A stretch of DNA of 64,000 nt, taken from Deltaproteobacteria bacterium. GTDB taxonomy: Bacteria; Desulfobacterota; GWC2-55-46. Positions 42,194 to 50,860 of the stretch are shown here, piece by piece. Where the stretch lies: the NCBI GenBank assembly GCA_016219015.1, contig JACRCL010000002.1:1-64000 (forward strand), read 5' to 3'. Numbering within the stretch: position 1 is the stretch's first letter; each line of letters starts with the position of its first letter. The notes under the pieces were generated by a model. That model ran no database searches and was not told the origin of the DNA. It worked only from the letters and a program-made list of their open reading frames with translations. Position numbers and translations under genes: made by a program.

Positions 42194-43555
42194 TTATTTC
42201 GCGGCAGGGACGAGCACCCCGGCCATCGCGTCCGCGAAGGCGTCGATTTCGCCCTTTGAGTTCATCTCCGTGGCGGTTATAAGTAAGTGCTGTTTGAGGT
42301 CGGGGTAGAACCTCTTTAACGCGAGGCCGCCTATTATCTTTTTCTTCAGCAGCGACTTCAATATAGTCTCGGGGTCTTTATCGAGCCTCACGGTGAACTC
42401 GTTGAAGGTCTGCCCCCTGAATGCGGGCTCCACGCCAACGGTCTTGAGCCTGTTCTTCAAATACTCGGCCTTGGAGAAGTTGAGCCTCGCCAGTTTTTTA
42501 AGGCCACCCTCGCCGAGGCTTGTCATGTGGATGGCCGCGGCCAGGGCGCACAGGCCGTGGTTGGTGCAGATGTTCGACGTGGCCCGCTCCCTCCTTATAT
42601 GCTGCTCCCTTGTGGAGAAGGTAAGGCAGAAGGCCCTCTTGCCGTTCTTATCTACAGTCTGGCCCACGAGCCTTCCGGGCATCTGCCGGACGAACTCGGT
42701 TTTCGTAGCCATGAACCCGAGGTACGGGCCGCCGTAGCTTAACGGGTTGCCGAAAGACTGGTTCTCCCCGACGGCGATGTCGCACCCGAGGACACCAGGG
42801 GGCCTGAGGAGACCGAGCGAAATAGGCTCTGTTACGACAGCTATGAGGAGCGCCTTTTTCCTGTGGACGACTTCTGAAAGCGCGGCTAAATCCTCAAGTG
42901 ACCCGAAGAAGTTCGGGTGCTGGACTACCACGCAGGCGGTGTTATCGGAAATATTTTTTTCTATCGCCTCCGGCAGGGTCGTACCCGCCTCGGTGCAGTA
43001 TAGGGCTTCCGAGATATGGTCTCCCGTGCCCACGAGATAGGTCTTTACGGTCTCCCTGTATTCGGGGTGGAGCGCGGCGCTTAAGATTATCCCTTCTTTC
43101 CCGGTTATCCTCCTTGCCATGAGCGCGGCCTCGGCCACGGCGGACGCGCCGTCGTAAAGAGAGGCGTTCGCCACGTCCATAGAGGTAAGCTGGCAGACGA
43201 GGGTCTGGTACTCGAATATCGCCTGTAGCGTGCCCTGGGATATCTCCGGCTGGTAAGGGGTATAGGAGGTGTAGAACTCCGAGCGCGAGATGAGGCTGTC
43301 TACCACGGAAGGTATGTAGTGGTTATAGGCCCCCGCGCCGAGGAAGCTTGAATACTCCCCGGTCGTAACGTTCCTTGAGCTTAAGTCCCTTAAAAGGGCC
43401 TTAAGCTCCTGTTCCGGGAGGCCTCCGGGGAGGTTTAGCGGGCCTTTTAACCTTGAACCGGCGGGAAGCGACGCAAGGAGCTCGTCAATAGACCCTGCGC
43501 CGACTGCCTGGAGTATCGTCCTGGCGTCTTTATCGGTATGCGGGATATAGGGCAC
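42194..43555 (-). CDS. gcvPA: Glycine dehydrogenase (decarboxylating) subunit 1
   Basis: This 453-residue non-PLP partner of GcvPB starts MPYIPHTDKDARTILQAVG, a typical GcvPA beginning. It has SSFLGAGAYNHYIPSVVDSL, YTPYQPEISQGTLQAIFEYQ and GQSFGNPLSYGGPYLG (here ENQSFG), all conserved in the family. It lies 6 nt after gcvH. Confidence 0.96.
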   Translation of the reverse strand: MPYIPHTDKDARTILQAVGAGSIDELLASLPAGSRLKGPLNLPGGLPEQELKALLRDLSSRNVTTGEYSSFLGAGAYNHYIPSVVDSLISRSEFYTSYTPYQPEISQGTLQAIFEYQTLVCQLTSMDVANASLYDGASAVAEAALMARRITGKEGIILSAALHPEYRETVKTYLVGTGDHISEALYCTEAGTTLPEAIEKNISDNTACVVVQHPNFFGSLEDLAALSEVVHRKKALLIAVVTEPISLGLLRPPGVLGCDIAVGENQSFGNPLSYGGPYLGFMATKTEFVRQMPGRLVGQTVDKNGKRAFCLTFSTREQHIRRERATSNICTNHGLCALAAAIHMTSLGEGGLKKLARLNFSKAEYLKNRLKTVGVEPAFRGQTFNEFTVRLDKDPETILKSLLKKKIIGGLALKRFYPDLKQHLLITATEMNSKGEIDAFADAMAGVLVPAAK

Positions 43556-43561
43556 TGAGAG

Positions 43562-43948
43562 CTACTTCTCTTCTTCTATGTATTTCTGGTATTCCTCTGC
43601 CGAGAGAAGGTCGCTCAGGTCATTGGGGCTGTGCACCTCGACCCTTATCATCCACGCGTCCCCGTACGGGTCGTCGTTTATGACCTCGGGGCTGTCGATA
43701 ATGGCGTCGTTCACCTCTGCCACGCTGCCGCTTACCGGTGAGTAGAGGTCCGATACCGCCTTTACGGATTCAACGACCCCGAACGGTTCGTTCTTGGTAA
43801 CTGAACCGCCTTCCTGGGGCAGTTCCACGTAGACCACATCTCCGAGCGAGTCCTGGGCATAATCGGTAATCCCGACCGTTGCGATGCTTCCGTCGACCTT
43901 GACCCATTCGTGCTCTTTGGTGTACTTAAGGTCCTTCGGGAACTCCAT
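43562..43948 (-). CDS. gcvH: Glycine cleavage system H protein
   Basis: The protein has 128 residues from ATG 43948; AAAGGAG lies 8 nt upstream, which rules out the start at 43966. The lipoyl lysine is in FGVVESVKAVSDLYSPVSG. It shuttles the aminomethyl group between the P and T proteins. A few bases of family D (taatttttagaggtaacctg near 43981) lie between gcvT and gcvH. Confidence 0.97.
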   Translation of the reverse strand: MEFPKDLKYTKEHEWVKVDGSIATVGITDYAQDSLGDVVYVELPQEGGSVTKNEPFGVVESVKAVSDLYSPVSGSVAEVNDAIIDSPEVINDDPYGDAWMIRVEVHSPNDLSDLLSAEEYQKYIEEEK

Positions 43949-44011
43949 ATGCTTTCTCCTTTCCATATTTAACGCTAAGCTAATTTTTAGAGGTAACCTG
44001 TATCTATTATT

Positions 44012-45112
44012 TTATACCGCGGCCTTCTTTGTCTGAAGCTCAGACTGGTAAAAAGGCGGCTTTGCGGTCATCGCCTTCGCCGCCCTGTTCCTTATCATGA
44101 CCTCTATCTCCGGGCCCTTCAGCGCAGAGTCGATGAACCCCATCCCTATCCCGGCGTTCAGCGAGGGCGAAAGGGTCCCGCTCGTCACCTTGCCGGCGGC
44201 CTTCCCGCCGATGTAAATCTCGTAGCCGGTCCTCGGGATGCCGGGGTCCTTCATCTTGAACCCTACGAGGGTCTTTTTTACGCCCTCATTGGCCTGCTTC
44301 TGGAGGACGTCTTCGCCGATGAAGCCCCTGCCGAACCTTACGTACTTCTTAAGCCCCGCCTCTATGGGCGTTATCTCCTCGCTCAGCTCATGGCCGTAAA
44401 GCGGGTACCCCATCTCAAGCCTCAGGGTGTCGCGCGCGCCGAGCCCGATGGGCTTTATGCCGTATTGCCTGCCGGAGTCCATCAGGGCGTCCCATACGGC
44501 CTCGGCGTCAGCAACTGGCAGGTATATCTCGAAGCCGTCCTCGCCCGTATAGCCTGTCCTCGATACTATCGCCTCTATGGAGCCTGAAAGCTCGCCCATG
44601 ACGAAGTGGAAGTGCTTTATCTCCGAAGGGTCGATGTCAAGCAGCGGCCTTAAGACCTCCACGGACTTCGGCCCCTGGAGCGCGAGCTGTGCGTACTCGG
44701 GACTCAGGTCCTCTACGAGCGCGCCGGAAGAGTTTGCCTTTATCCACTCGGACGCCTTTTCGGTATTCGAGGCGTTTACGCAAAAGAGGAACCGCTCGCT
44801 GTTGAAGCGGTATACTATGCAGTCATCGACCACTCCGCCGTCCGGATAGCACAGGAGCGTATACTGGCACTGGCCGTCCACGACCCGCTCTATGTCGTTC
44901 GTCATGAGCCTCTGCACGGCCTTGAGCGCGCCTTTACCGGATACCTCGACCTCTCCCATGTGGCTTACGTCGAAAAGGCCGCACGCGCCCCTCACGGCGA
45001 GGTGCTCATCTATCACACCGGAGTACTGGACGGGCATCTCCCAGCCGGCGAATTCTACTATCTTCGCACCGAGGGACCTGTGCGCTTCATATAAAGGGGT
45101 TCTCTTCAGCAA
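44012..45112 (-). CDS. gcvT: Glycine cleavage system aminomethyltransferase
   Basis: This 366-residue T-protein transfers the methylene group to tetrahydrofolate. It starts MLKRTPLYEAHRSLGAKIV, with EFAGWEMPVQY and FDVSHMGEVEV, then QRLMTNDIERV and SRTGYTGEDGFEI, all family signatures. It is the first gene of the gcv run. No glycine riboswitch is visible in the 210 bp upstream. Confidence 0.97.
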   Translation of the reverse strand: MLKRTPLYEAHRSLGAKIVEFAGWEMPVQYSGVIDEHLAVRGACGLFDVSHMGEVEVSGKGALKAVQRLMTNDIERVVDGQCQYTLLCYPDGGVVDDCIVYRFNSERFLFCVNASNTEKASEWIKANSSGALVEDLSPEYAQLALQGPKSVEVLRPLLDIDPSEIKHFHFVMGELSGSIEAIVSRTGYTGEDGFEIYLPVADAEAVWDALMDSGRQYGIKPIGLGARDTLRLEMGYPLYGHELSEEITPIEAGLKKYVRFGRGFIGEDVLQKQANEGVKKTLVGFKMKDPGIPRTGYEIYIGGKAAGKVTSGTLSPSLNAGIGMGFIDSALKGPEIEVMIRNRAAKAMTAKPPFYQSELQTKKAAV

Positions 45113-45287
45113 TTTACGCGATTTCTAAAGTGGGCCTGGGGCCGTTAAATCCTTCCAAATTATTTAAGCATTTTGAATTATTACCAAAAGGTAAAAAAAT
45201 GTCAAAGAAAAAATCCATGGACCGATTATTTTTTTTCCGGCACCCGGGGCCTTCCCGCGCCAGGGCCGTTTTTATGATATTATAGAC

Positions 45288-45316
45288 TTTAAATCCGCTC
45301 TGTCAAAATTTATATT
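45288..45316 (+). promoter_or_regulatory. Possible promoter of the Clp1-like gene
   Basis: TTTAAA at 45288-45293 and TATATT at 45311-45316 are spaced by 17 nt. The GTG start is 7 nt after the -10 box. Confidence 0.45.
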
Positions 45317-45323
45317 CAAACAG

Positions 45324-46196
45324 GTGGCCGTGGCTGAGAACGGGTATATAAGCAAGGGCGGCAGGCTTGCGGCGCGCCTTTCAAGGCCCGAAAGCCGTGT
45401 GATAATGGTCGTCGGGGGCGCTGATACGGGCAAGACGGCTTTCGTCGGGGAGCTATCGGGCCTTCTCTCCGATGGGGCTATTGTAGGGGTGCTCGACCTC
45501 GACATGGGCCAGTCCCACATAGGCCCGCCCACCACCATCGCGTGGGGGAAGGTCGAGGGAGGGTTCAAGGGTTGGGACGCGATAAAGGCGGAGGATATAT
45601 ACTTCACCGGCGCGCTCAGCCCGCCGGGCAACCTCCTCCCGGCAATAGTCGGGGCCAAAAAGGTCCTTGACCTGGCCATGCCGAAATGCGAAAAGCTCGT
45701 AATCGACACGACGGGCCTCATAGCGGGCCCGCTCGGCAGGGTCTTCAAGCATTATAAAATCGAGCTACTGGACCCGGACATCATAATAGGGCTTGAGCGC
45801 GCCTCCGAGCTTGAGCACATACTCGGCCCCCTTAAATTCGACAAGAGGACGGTAATAAGGCTCAAGACGCACAAGTCTGTCTCATATAAGACCCCTGCCG
45901 CAAGGGCCGGGTACAGGGAGGAGGCGTTCAGGAGGTATTTTCTGGACGCCCGGCAGATAGAGGTCGGGCTGGACAGGGTCGGGGTAAGGCATACGAGGGC
46001 GGATGAAGGGGGCAGCCTCACCGGAAGGATAGTCTCCCTGAGGTCCGGGGACAGGGACCTTGCCCTCGGTTTCGCAGTCAAGAGGCCGATGAAGGAGAAG
46101 AACCTCGTTATCCGCACTCCCCTTGAAAGAGGGGAGAAGTTCACCACGGTGCTTATCGGCGAGGCCGCCGTACCACAGGGAATCCTCGATGCGTAA
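45324..46196 (+). CDS. Clp1/NOL9-like polynucleotide kinase family protein
   Basis: This 290-residue protein starts at GTG 45324. The P-loop is MVVGGADTGKTAF (about 28-40), followed by GVLDLDMGQSHIGPPTTI, the DxDxGQ motif of the Clp1/Grc3 family of 5'-hydroxyl polynucleotide kinases. The core is followed by a C-terminal beta-rich domain (RTVIRLKTHK ... TGRIVSLRSGDRDLALGFAV). The family phosphorylates RNA or DNA 5' ends in eukaryotes and archaea; bacterial members are poorly studied. Its last codons overlap the ATG of the Nramp gene (8 bp), so the two are translated together. Confidence 0.78.
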   Translation: MAVAENGYISKGGRLAARLSRPESRVIMVVGGADTGKTAFVGELSGLLSDGAIVGVLDLDMGQSHIGPPTTIAWGKVEGGFKGWDAIKAEDIYFTGALSPPGNLLPAIVGAKKVLDLAMPKCEKLVIDTTGLIAGPLGRVFKHYKIELLDPDIIIGLERASELEHILGPLKFDKRTVIRLKTHKSVSYKTPAARAGYREEAFRRYFLDARQIEVGLDRVGVRHTRADEGGSLTGRIVSLRSGDRDLALGFAVKRPMKEKNLVIRTPLERGEKFTTVLIGEAAVPQGILDA

Positions 46197-47433
46197 CCCC
46201 TTCCGCCTCACCTTGAACCCTGAGCTTCTGAGGTACCTTGGCCCCGGCTTCCTCGTAACCGTCGGCTTCATAGACCCCGGCAACTGGGCGACCAACATCG
46301 CCGGCGGCTCGGAGTTCAATTACTCCCTCCTCTGGGTCATAACGCTATCGACCCTCATGCTCATATTCCTCCAGCACATGTCAGCGCACCTCGGCATCGT
46401 CACGGGGGACTGCCTCTCGGAAAGCTGCAGGCGCTGGTTCCCGCGATGGGCGAACTGGATGCTCGGGGGGTCGATAATGGCCGCGTGCGTCGCCACTGCC
46501 ATGGCGGAGTTCCTCGGCGCGGCCATCGGGTTGAGCATACTTTTCCGGCTCCCGCTGGCCTTATCCGCGCTTGTCTCGGGGGTCATAATATTGTCCCTCG
46601 TGACGGTGCAGAAATACGACCAGATAGAGCACCTCATAATCTCCTTCGTGTCGATAATAGGCTTTTGCTACCTGCTGGAGATGTACCTCGTAAGCCCTGA
46701 ATGGGGTATGGCCGCGAAGGCGAGCGTCGTGCCTTACCTGGGCTCGTCGGAGATATTCATAGCCATGGCCATGCTCGGCGCGGTCGTCATGCCGCATAAC
46801 ATATACCTCCATTCGGAGGTCATACAGAAGAGGAACTGGAAGGCCACTACCGAGGAGAGGAAGAGGCAGCTCCTGAGGTACGAGTTCATGGACACCATCC
46901 TTGCCATGGGTACCGGATGGATGATCAACTGCGCGATGGTGATCGTCGCGGCGGCCGTCTTCTTCAGGCACGGCGTCGTCGTGAAGGACGTAAGCCAGGC
47001 GGCGGAAACGCTAAGGCCGCTCGCCGGGAATCTGGCCGAGATGCTTTTCGCCATAGCGCTCGTATGCGCCGGGTTCTCGTCCTCCATAACGGCGTGCCTC
47101 GCGGGCGGGACGGTATTTACGGGGTTTCTCGGCAAGGAAATAGACCCGCAGAAGAAGTGGTTCAGGGCCGGGGTGCTGATAACGTCCGTCCCGGCGATAG
47201 TCCTCATAATCCTCCTTACGGACACTTACAGGGCCCTTATATGGAGCCAGGTCGTCCTGTCCATACAGCTCCCGCTTACGATACTGCCCCTGATACTCCT
47301 TACGAGGAGCCCGAAGGTGATGGGCCAATACGCAAACGGGAGATTTGAAAATTTTCTCCTCTACCTTTGCGGCGGGATAATAAGCTTTCTTAACATATTG
47401 CTTTTATTGACCTTTTTTGGCCTTACTTTTTAG
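46189..47433 (+). CDS. Nramp-family divalent metal transporter
   Basis: This 414-residue protein starts at ATG 46189, inside the end of the Clp1-like gene. It is an 11-helix membrane protein. The metal-binding motif DPGN lies in helix 1 (GFIDPGNWATNIAGGS), and helix 6 carries MPHNIYLHSEVIQKRN, where the M-P-H pattern is the usual Nramp one. These point to Mn2+/Fe2+ uptake with protons (MntH-like). No yybP-ykoY or MntR site is seen upstream. The coupling to a polynucleotide kinase gene is unexplained. Confidence 0.9.
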   Translation: MRNPFRLTLNPELLRYLGPGFLVTVGFIDPGNWATNIAGGSEFNYSLLWVITLSTLMLIFLQHMSAHLGIVTGDCLSESCRRWFPRWANWMLGGSIMAACVATAMAEFLGAAIGLSILFRLPLALSALVSGVIILSLVTVQKYDQIEHLIISFVSIIGFCYLLEMYLVSPEWGMAAKASVVPYLGSSEIFIAMAMLGAVVMPHNIYLHSEVIQKRNWKATTEERKRQLLRYEFMDTILAMGTGWMINCAMVIVAAAVFFRHGVVVKDVSQAAETLRPLAGNLAEMLFAIALVCAGFSSSITACLAGGTVFTGFLGKEIDPQKKWFRAGVLITSVPAIVLIILLTDTYRALIWSQVVLSIQLPLTILPLILLTRSPKVMGQYANGRFENFLLYLCGGIISFLNILLLLTFFGLTF

Positions 47434-47447
47434 CCTTAAGACCCGCC

Positions 47448-47476
47448 TTGACAAAAGCCTAAGCCCGTTGTAAATA
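47448..47476 (+). promoter_or_regulatory. Possible promoter of the dihaem cytochrome gene
   Basis: TTGACA at 47448-47453 and a weak TAAATA at 47471-47476 are spaced by 17 nt. A ribosome site CGGAGGA precedes the ATG at 47566. Confidence 0.35.
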
Positions 47477-47565
47477 GATGCTATCCTACTAAGCAGATTT
47501 AAATTGCAAGGGCTGCCCTTATTCAGGCAACCCATGTCCGGGATTCCCTTCTTTCGGAGGACTTT

Positions 47566-48852
47566 ATGAAGATAAAGGCAGCCCCTTTACTGTTGTCGGC
47601 CTTGTTGCTCTTCGGCTGCGGGCCCTCCGTCAATTTCGATAAACAGATAAACGAGAACTCCAACAGGCTCTATGACGAGGGGAGGAACTCCTTCCGTTAC
47701 GATACCTTCGGGAGCGAGGACTTCTGGGGGGGGCTGTTGAAGCTCCAGGACGCCGTAAAAGGCGAAAGGCTCGGCGGGGTCGGCACCGGGCTGAGTCCCG
47801 CGGATATCCTGGGCCTCGGGCTCAAGATCGATAAGGACAAGGTCTCATGGGGCGTTGCGCGCTCGCTCACAGGCCCTGATTCAGGGCCCAAGGAGACGAT
47901 AGCTCTCCTTAAGGCCGACGCCATAGTGGGGGTAAAGGGCTTTTTCGACGAAGCGGGGTCGCTTAAGTCAGTCGGCATACAGTGTTCGCTATGCCATTCA
48001 ATAGTCGACGACTCGGCCTCAAAGGGAGTGGGCAGCCGCCTCGACGGCTGGCCCAACCGCGACCTCAACATGGGCGGCATAATCGCGCTGGCCCCGGAAC
48101 TCGACGTGATAGCCGAGAGGCTCTCTATCGATACCGGCACCCTGAAGAGGGTGCTGGAGGCATGGGGGCCGGGCAGGTTCGACTCAGAGGTGCTCCATGA
48201 CGGGCAGGGCTTCAGGCCCGACGGCAAGACCGCCGCCACGCTCGTCCCGGCCACCTATGGCCTTGCGGGCGTTAACAGCTCTTATACCGGGCTCGGCCCT
48301 GATTCGTACATAAACGCCTACTCGGCGATAACCCAGATGAGAGGCAAGGGCATATTCTTCGACCCGCGCCTAAACGACCCCGACCATTACCCTATAGCCG
48401 CGAGGACAGGCGATTGGAACATAAGGAACAGCCCCGACCTTGTCACCTCGAAGCTCGCCGCGCTCCACTTCTACGAGCTCGCTCTTCCCGCTCCGAGGCC
48501 GCCGGAGGGGTCGTTCAACAGCCAGTCCGCGGCGCGGGGCAGGGAGGTCTTCGAGGGGAAGGCCCGGTGCGCCTCCTGCCACGTGCCCCCGCTCTACTCG
48601 GAGCCGGGCTGGGCCATGCACACAGCGGATGAGATCGGGATAGACGACTTTCAGGCGAGCCGCTCGCCCGAGAGGCAATACTACCGGACGACGCCGTTAA
48701 AGGGGTTATTCGCGCGGACAAAGGGGGGCTTTTACCACGACGGCCGCTTCCCTGACCTCGCAGCGGTAATAGACCATTATAACGACCTGCTGGGCCTCAG
48801 CCTCACGGACGAGGAGAAGGCCGATTTAAAAGAGCACCTGAAGTCGCTTTAA
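47566..48852 (+). CDS. Dihaem c-type cytochrome lipoprotein
   Basis: This 428-residue protein has a signal peptide with lipobox LLFGC (Cys 18), so it is membrane-anchored on the outside. Two haem sites are visible: CSLCH at about 140 and CASCH at about 340. The second is followed by a late methionine (GWAMH) that could be an axial ligand. The size and two-domain plan resemble dihaem cytochrome c peroxidase relatives (MauG/CcpA superfamily), but the family's typical mid-region is not clear to me. It stands alone. A role in periplasmic electron transfer or peroxide removal is possible. Confidence 0.8.
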   Translation: MKIKAAPLLLSALLLFGCGPSVNFDKQINENSNRLYDEGRNSFRYDTFGSEDFWGGLLKLQDAVKGERLGGVGTGLSPADILGLGLKIDKDKVSWGVARSLTGPDSGPKETIALLKADAIVGVKGFFDEAGSLKSVGIQCSLCHSIVDDSASKGVGSRLDGWPNRDLNMGGIIALAPELDVIAERLSIDTGTLKRVLEAWGPGRFDSEVLHDGQGFRPDGKTAATLVPATYGLAGVNSSYTGLGPDSYINAYSAITQMRGKGIFFDPRLNDPDHYPIAARTGDWNIRNSPDLVTSKLAALHFYELALPAPRPPEGSFNSQSAARGREVFEGKARCASCHVPPLYSEPGWAMHTADEIGIDDFQASRSPERQYYRTTPLKGLFARTKGGFYHDGRFPDLAAVIDHYNDLLGLSLTDEEKADLKEHLKSL

Positions 48853-48960
48853 GGTAGGATGGGAAAAAAGTTTTAGAGATGGAGTCCTTGGCGTTACTCC
48901 ACGACAGTTCAGAAAGTGTCCAGGCATCTTTTAAGCAGGCAGCTGAAAAGGCCACGAAGT

Positions 48961-49076
48961 TGTCATTCTGAGGAGCCGAAGGCGACGAAGAATCTCGTAA
49001 CTTGTTGATTTGCATACTACGAGATTCTTCCCCTTCGCTTCGCTCAGGGCTTCGGCTCACACGCTCAGAATGACAG
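48961..49076 (+). repeat. Repeat family C, copy 2
   Basis: It starts gtcattctgaggagccgaag and ends cacacgctcagaatgac. The ends are inverted repeats. The remainder of the 315-bp gap 48853-49167 holds a hairpin related to family G (cagttcagg ... cctgaac) and nothing else seen. Confidence 0.85.
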
Positions 49077-49167
49077 ACTAAAATAGCTTTTCCACATTTC
49101 GAATGCAGTTCAGGCAGCAAACCTGAACCCCGAATCCGTAATCCAAAAGGGACGACAATAGCCCCTT

Positions 49168-49998
49168 CTACTCGTACTTGTAAAACCCCTCCTTCGTCTT
49201 CCTGCCGAGCTTGCCTTCCTTCACAAGCCTTTTTAATGTCCGGGGCGGCCTGAACCTCTTATCCCCGAGCCCTTCATGGATATTCTCCATAGTCTCCATG
49301 CATATGTCGAGCCCGATGAAGTCCGCAAGCTCTATGGGCCCCATCGGGTGGTTCATGCCGTGCCTCATGCATACATCTATGTCCTCTTTCGTCGCTATAC
49401 CCTTCTCAAGCGTCCTTATTGCCTCGCCTATCAGGGAGAAAAGAAGCCTGTTCGTGACAAAGCCGGGAGAGTCTTTGACGACGGCCGCGGCCTTATCGAG
49501 GCTTTGGGCCAGCCCCGTCACTGTCTCCACCGTCTCCACGGAGGTGCGCCTGCCTGCGATGACCTCTACAAGCCTCATCACCTTCGGAGGGTTCATGAAG
49601 TGCATGCCGATAAACCTGCCGGGGTTAGAGACATACCTGCCGAGCCTCGTTATCGAGATGGAGGATGTGTTCGTGGCTATTATGGCGTCCTTTCCGCAGA
49701 CCTTATCGAGGGCCTTCAGGACTTCCTTTTTCGCCTTCATATCCTCGTAGACAGCCTCTATCACGATATCGGAGCCGCCAAGGTCGTTTAAATCAGTCGA
49801 TGTCTTTATTAAGGCGTCTATCTTCTCCCACAGCGCCGGGTCGGTGTGTTCCTTTACCCTGTCGATGGCCGCGCGAAGCGCCTCCACTGATCTGTCCGCC
49901 AGTGTCACCGTATATCCGTGCAGGGCAAAGACCTGCGCGATGCCGGCGCCCATCGTGCCCGCGCCCGCCACCCCGGCTGCTTTTATCGGTCTACCCAT
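49168..49998 (-). CDS. 3-hydroxyacyl-CoA (3-hydroxybutyryl-CoA) dehydrogenase
   Basis: This 276-residue enzyme has the N-terminal Rossmann motif AGAGTMGAGIAQVFALHGY, catalytic block GMHFMNPPKVMRLVEVI and late NHPMGPIELADFIGLD, typical of short-chain 3-hydroxyacyl-CoA dehydrogenases (PaaH/Hbd). It oxidises 3-hydroxyacyl-CoA with NAD+, or works in reverse. It is the last gene of a four-gene operon with a crotonase, a thiolase and an MBL hydrolase; the gaps are 12-16 nt or less. Confidence 0.93.
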   Translation of the reverse strand: MGRPIKAAGVAGAGTMGAGIAQVFALHGYTVTLADRSVEALRAAIDRVKEHTDPALWEKIDALIKTSTDLNDLGGSDIVIEAVYEDMKAKKEVLKALDKVCGKDAIIATNTSSISITRLGRYVSNPGRFIGMHFMNPPKVMRLVEVIAGRRTSVETVETVTGLAQSLDKAAAVVKDSPGFVTNRLLFSLIGEAIRTLEKGIATKEDIDVCMRHGMNHPMGPIELADFIGLDICMETMENIHEGLGDKRFRPPRTLKRLVKEGKLGRKTKEGFYKYE

Positions 49999-50010
49999 GG
50001 ATGGCCTCCT

Positions 50011-50844
50011 CTACGATACCTTCTCGAATATCGGGTCTACGCCGTCGAGTTTCACGTATCCCATGCTCGCATGAGGGTCGTGCTCGAATACAAGGAGCCA
50101 CTTTTCAGATGCCGCTTTTCTGACAAGTTCTTTTTTCACATTCAGGGTATCCAGAGGGAAGAGGTCGTAGCCCATTATATACGGGAACCTAAGGTGGGTT
50201 ACCGTGGGGATTATGTCGCCGAGGAATACGGCGGTCTCCCCGTTTGAGTTTATCCTTACGAGCTGGATGTCCCTGTTATGCCCCGAGGTCCTGAAGACCT
50301 CAACGCCTTCCACTATCACGCCGTCCCCCTCGATAAGCTCGAACAACCCGGCTTCCATCACGGGCGCGAAGTCCTCGGGCCTGTAGCTTGCGCGTGTGCG
50401 CTCGTTCGGGTCTGTGGCGGCCTCCCATTCGCCCTTCTGCACGATGTGCCTGGCATTTTTGAATACAGGCTCGATACGCCCTTCAACGAGCCGGGTATTT
50501 CCCCCGGCGTGGTCGAAGTGGAGGTGGGTATTGATGACTATGGTGATATCGTCTTCACCGAGCCCGATGGAGTTGAGGGAGGCCTTAAGCGTTGCGGTCT
50601 TCTCTATCCCGTAGATCGCCCTCGACCGCTCGTCCCACTTATCCCCTATGCCCGTGTCAACGAGTATATTCTCGCTCCCGGTGCGTATGAGGAGCGGGTT
50701 CAGGCCGAGGAGCACCCGGTTCTTCTCATCGGGCGGGTTGGTCTTCTCCCAGATAGTCCTCGGCACGACCCCGAACATCGCGCCGCCGTCGAGTCTGAAG
50801 CGCCCGTCGCTCAGAGAGTGCAGTTCAAAGCCGCCCAGCTTCAT
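50011..50844 (-). CDS. Metallo-beta-lactamase-fold hydrolase in the acyl-CoA operon
   Basis: This 277-residue protein has the MBL motif THLHFDHAGG (H-x-H-x-D-H, near residue 108) and later GHNRDIQLV and FLGDIIPTVTHL, which give the other metal ligands. The fold is like that of lactonases and thioesterase-type MBL proteins. It lies between hbd (12-nt gap) and the thiolase (16-nt gap). Its substrate may be an acyl-CoA or lactone, but this is inferred only from place. Confidence 0.85.
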   Translation of the reverse strand: MKLGGFELHSLSDGRFRLDGGAMFGVVPRTIWEKTNPPDEKNRVLLGLNPLLIRTGSENILVDTGIGDKWDERSRAIYGIEKTATLKASLNSIGLGEDDITIVINTHLHFDHAGGNTRLVEGRIEPVFKNARHIVQKGEWEAATDPNERTRASYRPEDFAPVMEAGLFELIEGDGVIVEGVEVFRTSGHNRDIQLVRINSNGETAVFLGDIIPTVTHLRFPYIMGYDLFPLDTLNVKKELVRKAASEKWLLVFEHDPHASMGYVKLDGVDPIFEKVS

Positions 50845-50860
50845 AAGAGTGAAACCCTTT

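Noticed and set aside
45113-45323. Glycine riboswitch upstream of gcvT
   Set aside because: The region was read on the minus strand; none of the conserved glycine aptamer purine-rich blocks is present.
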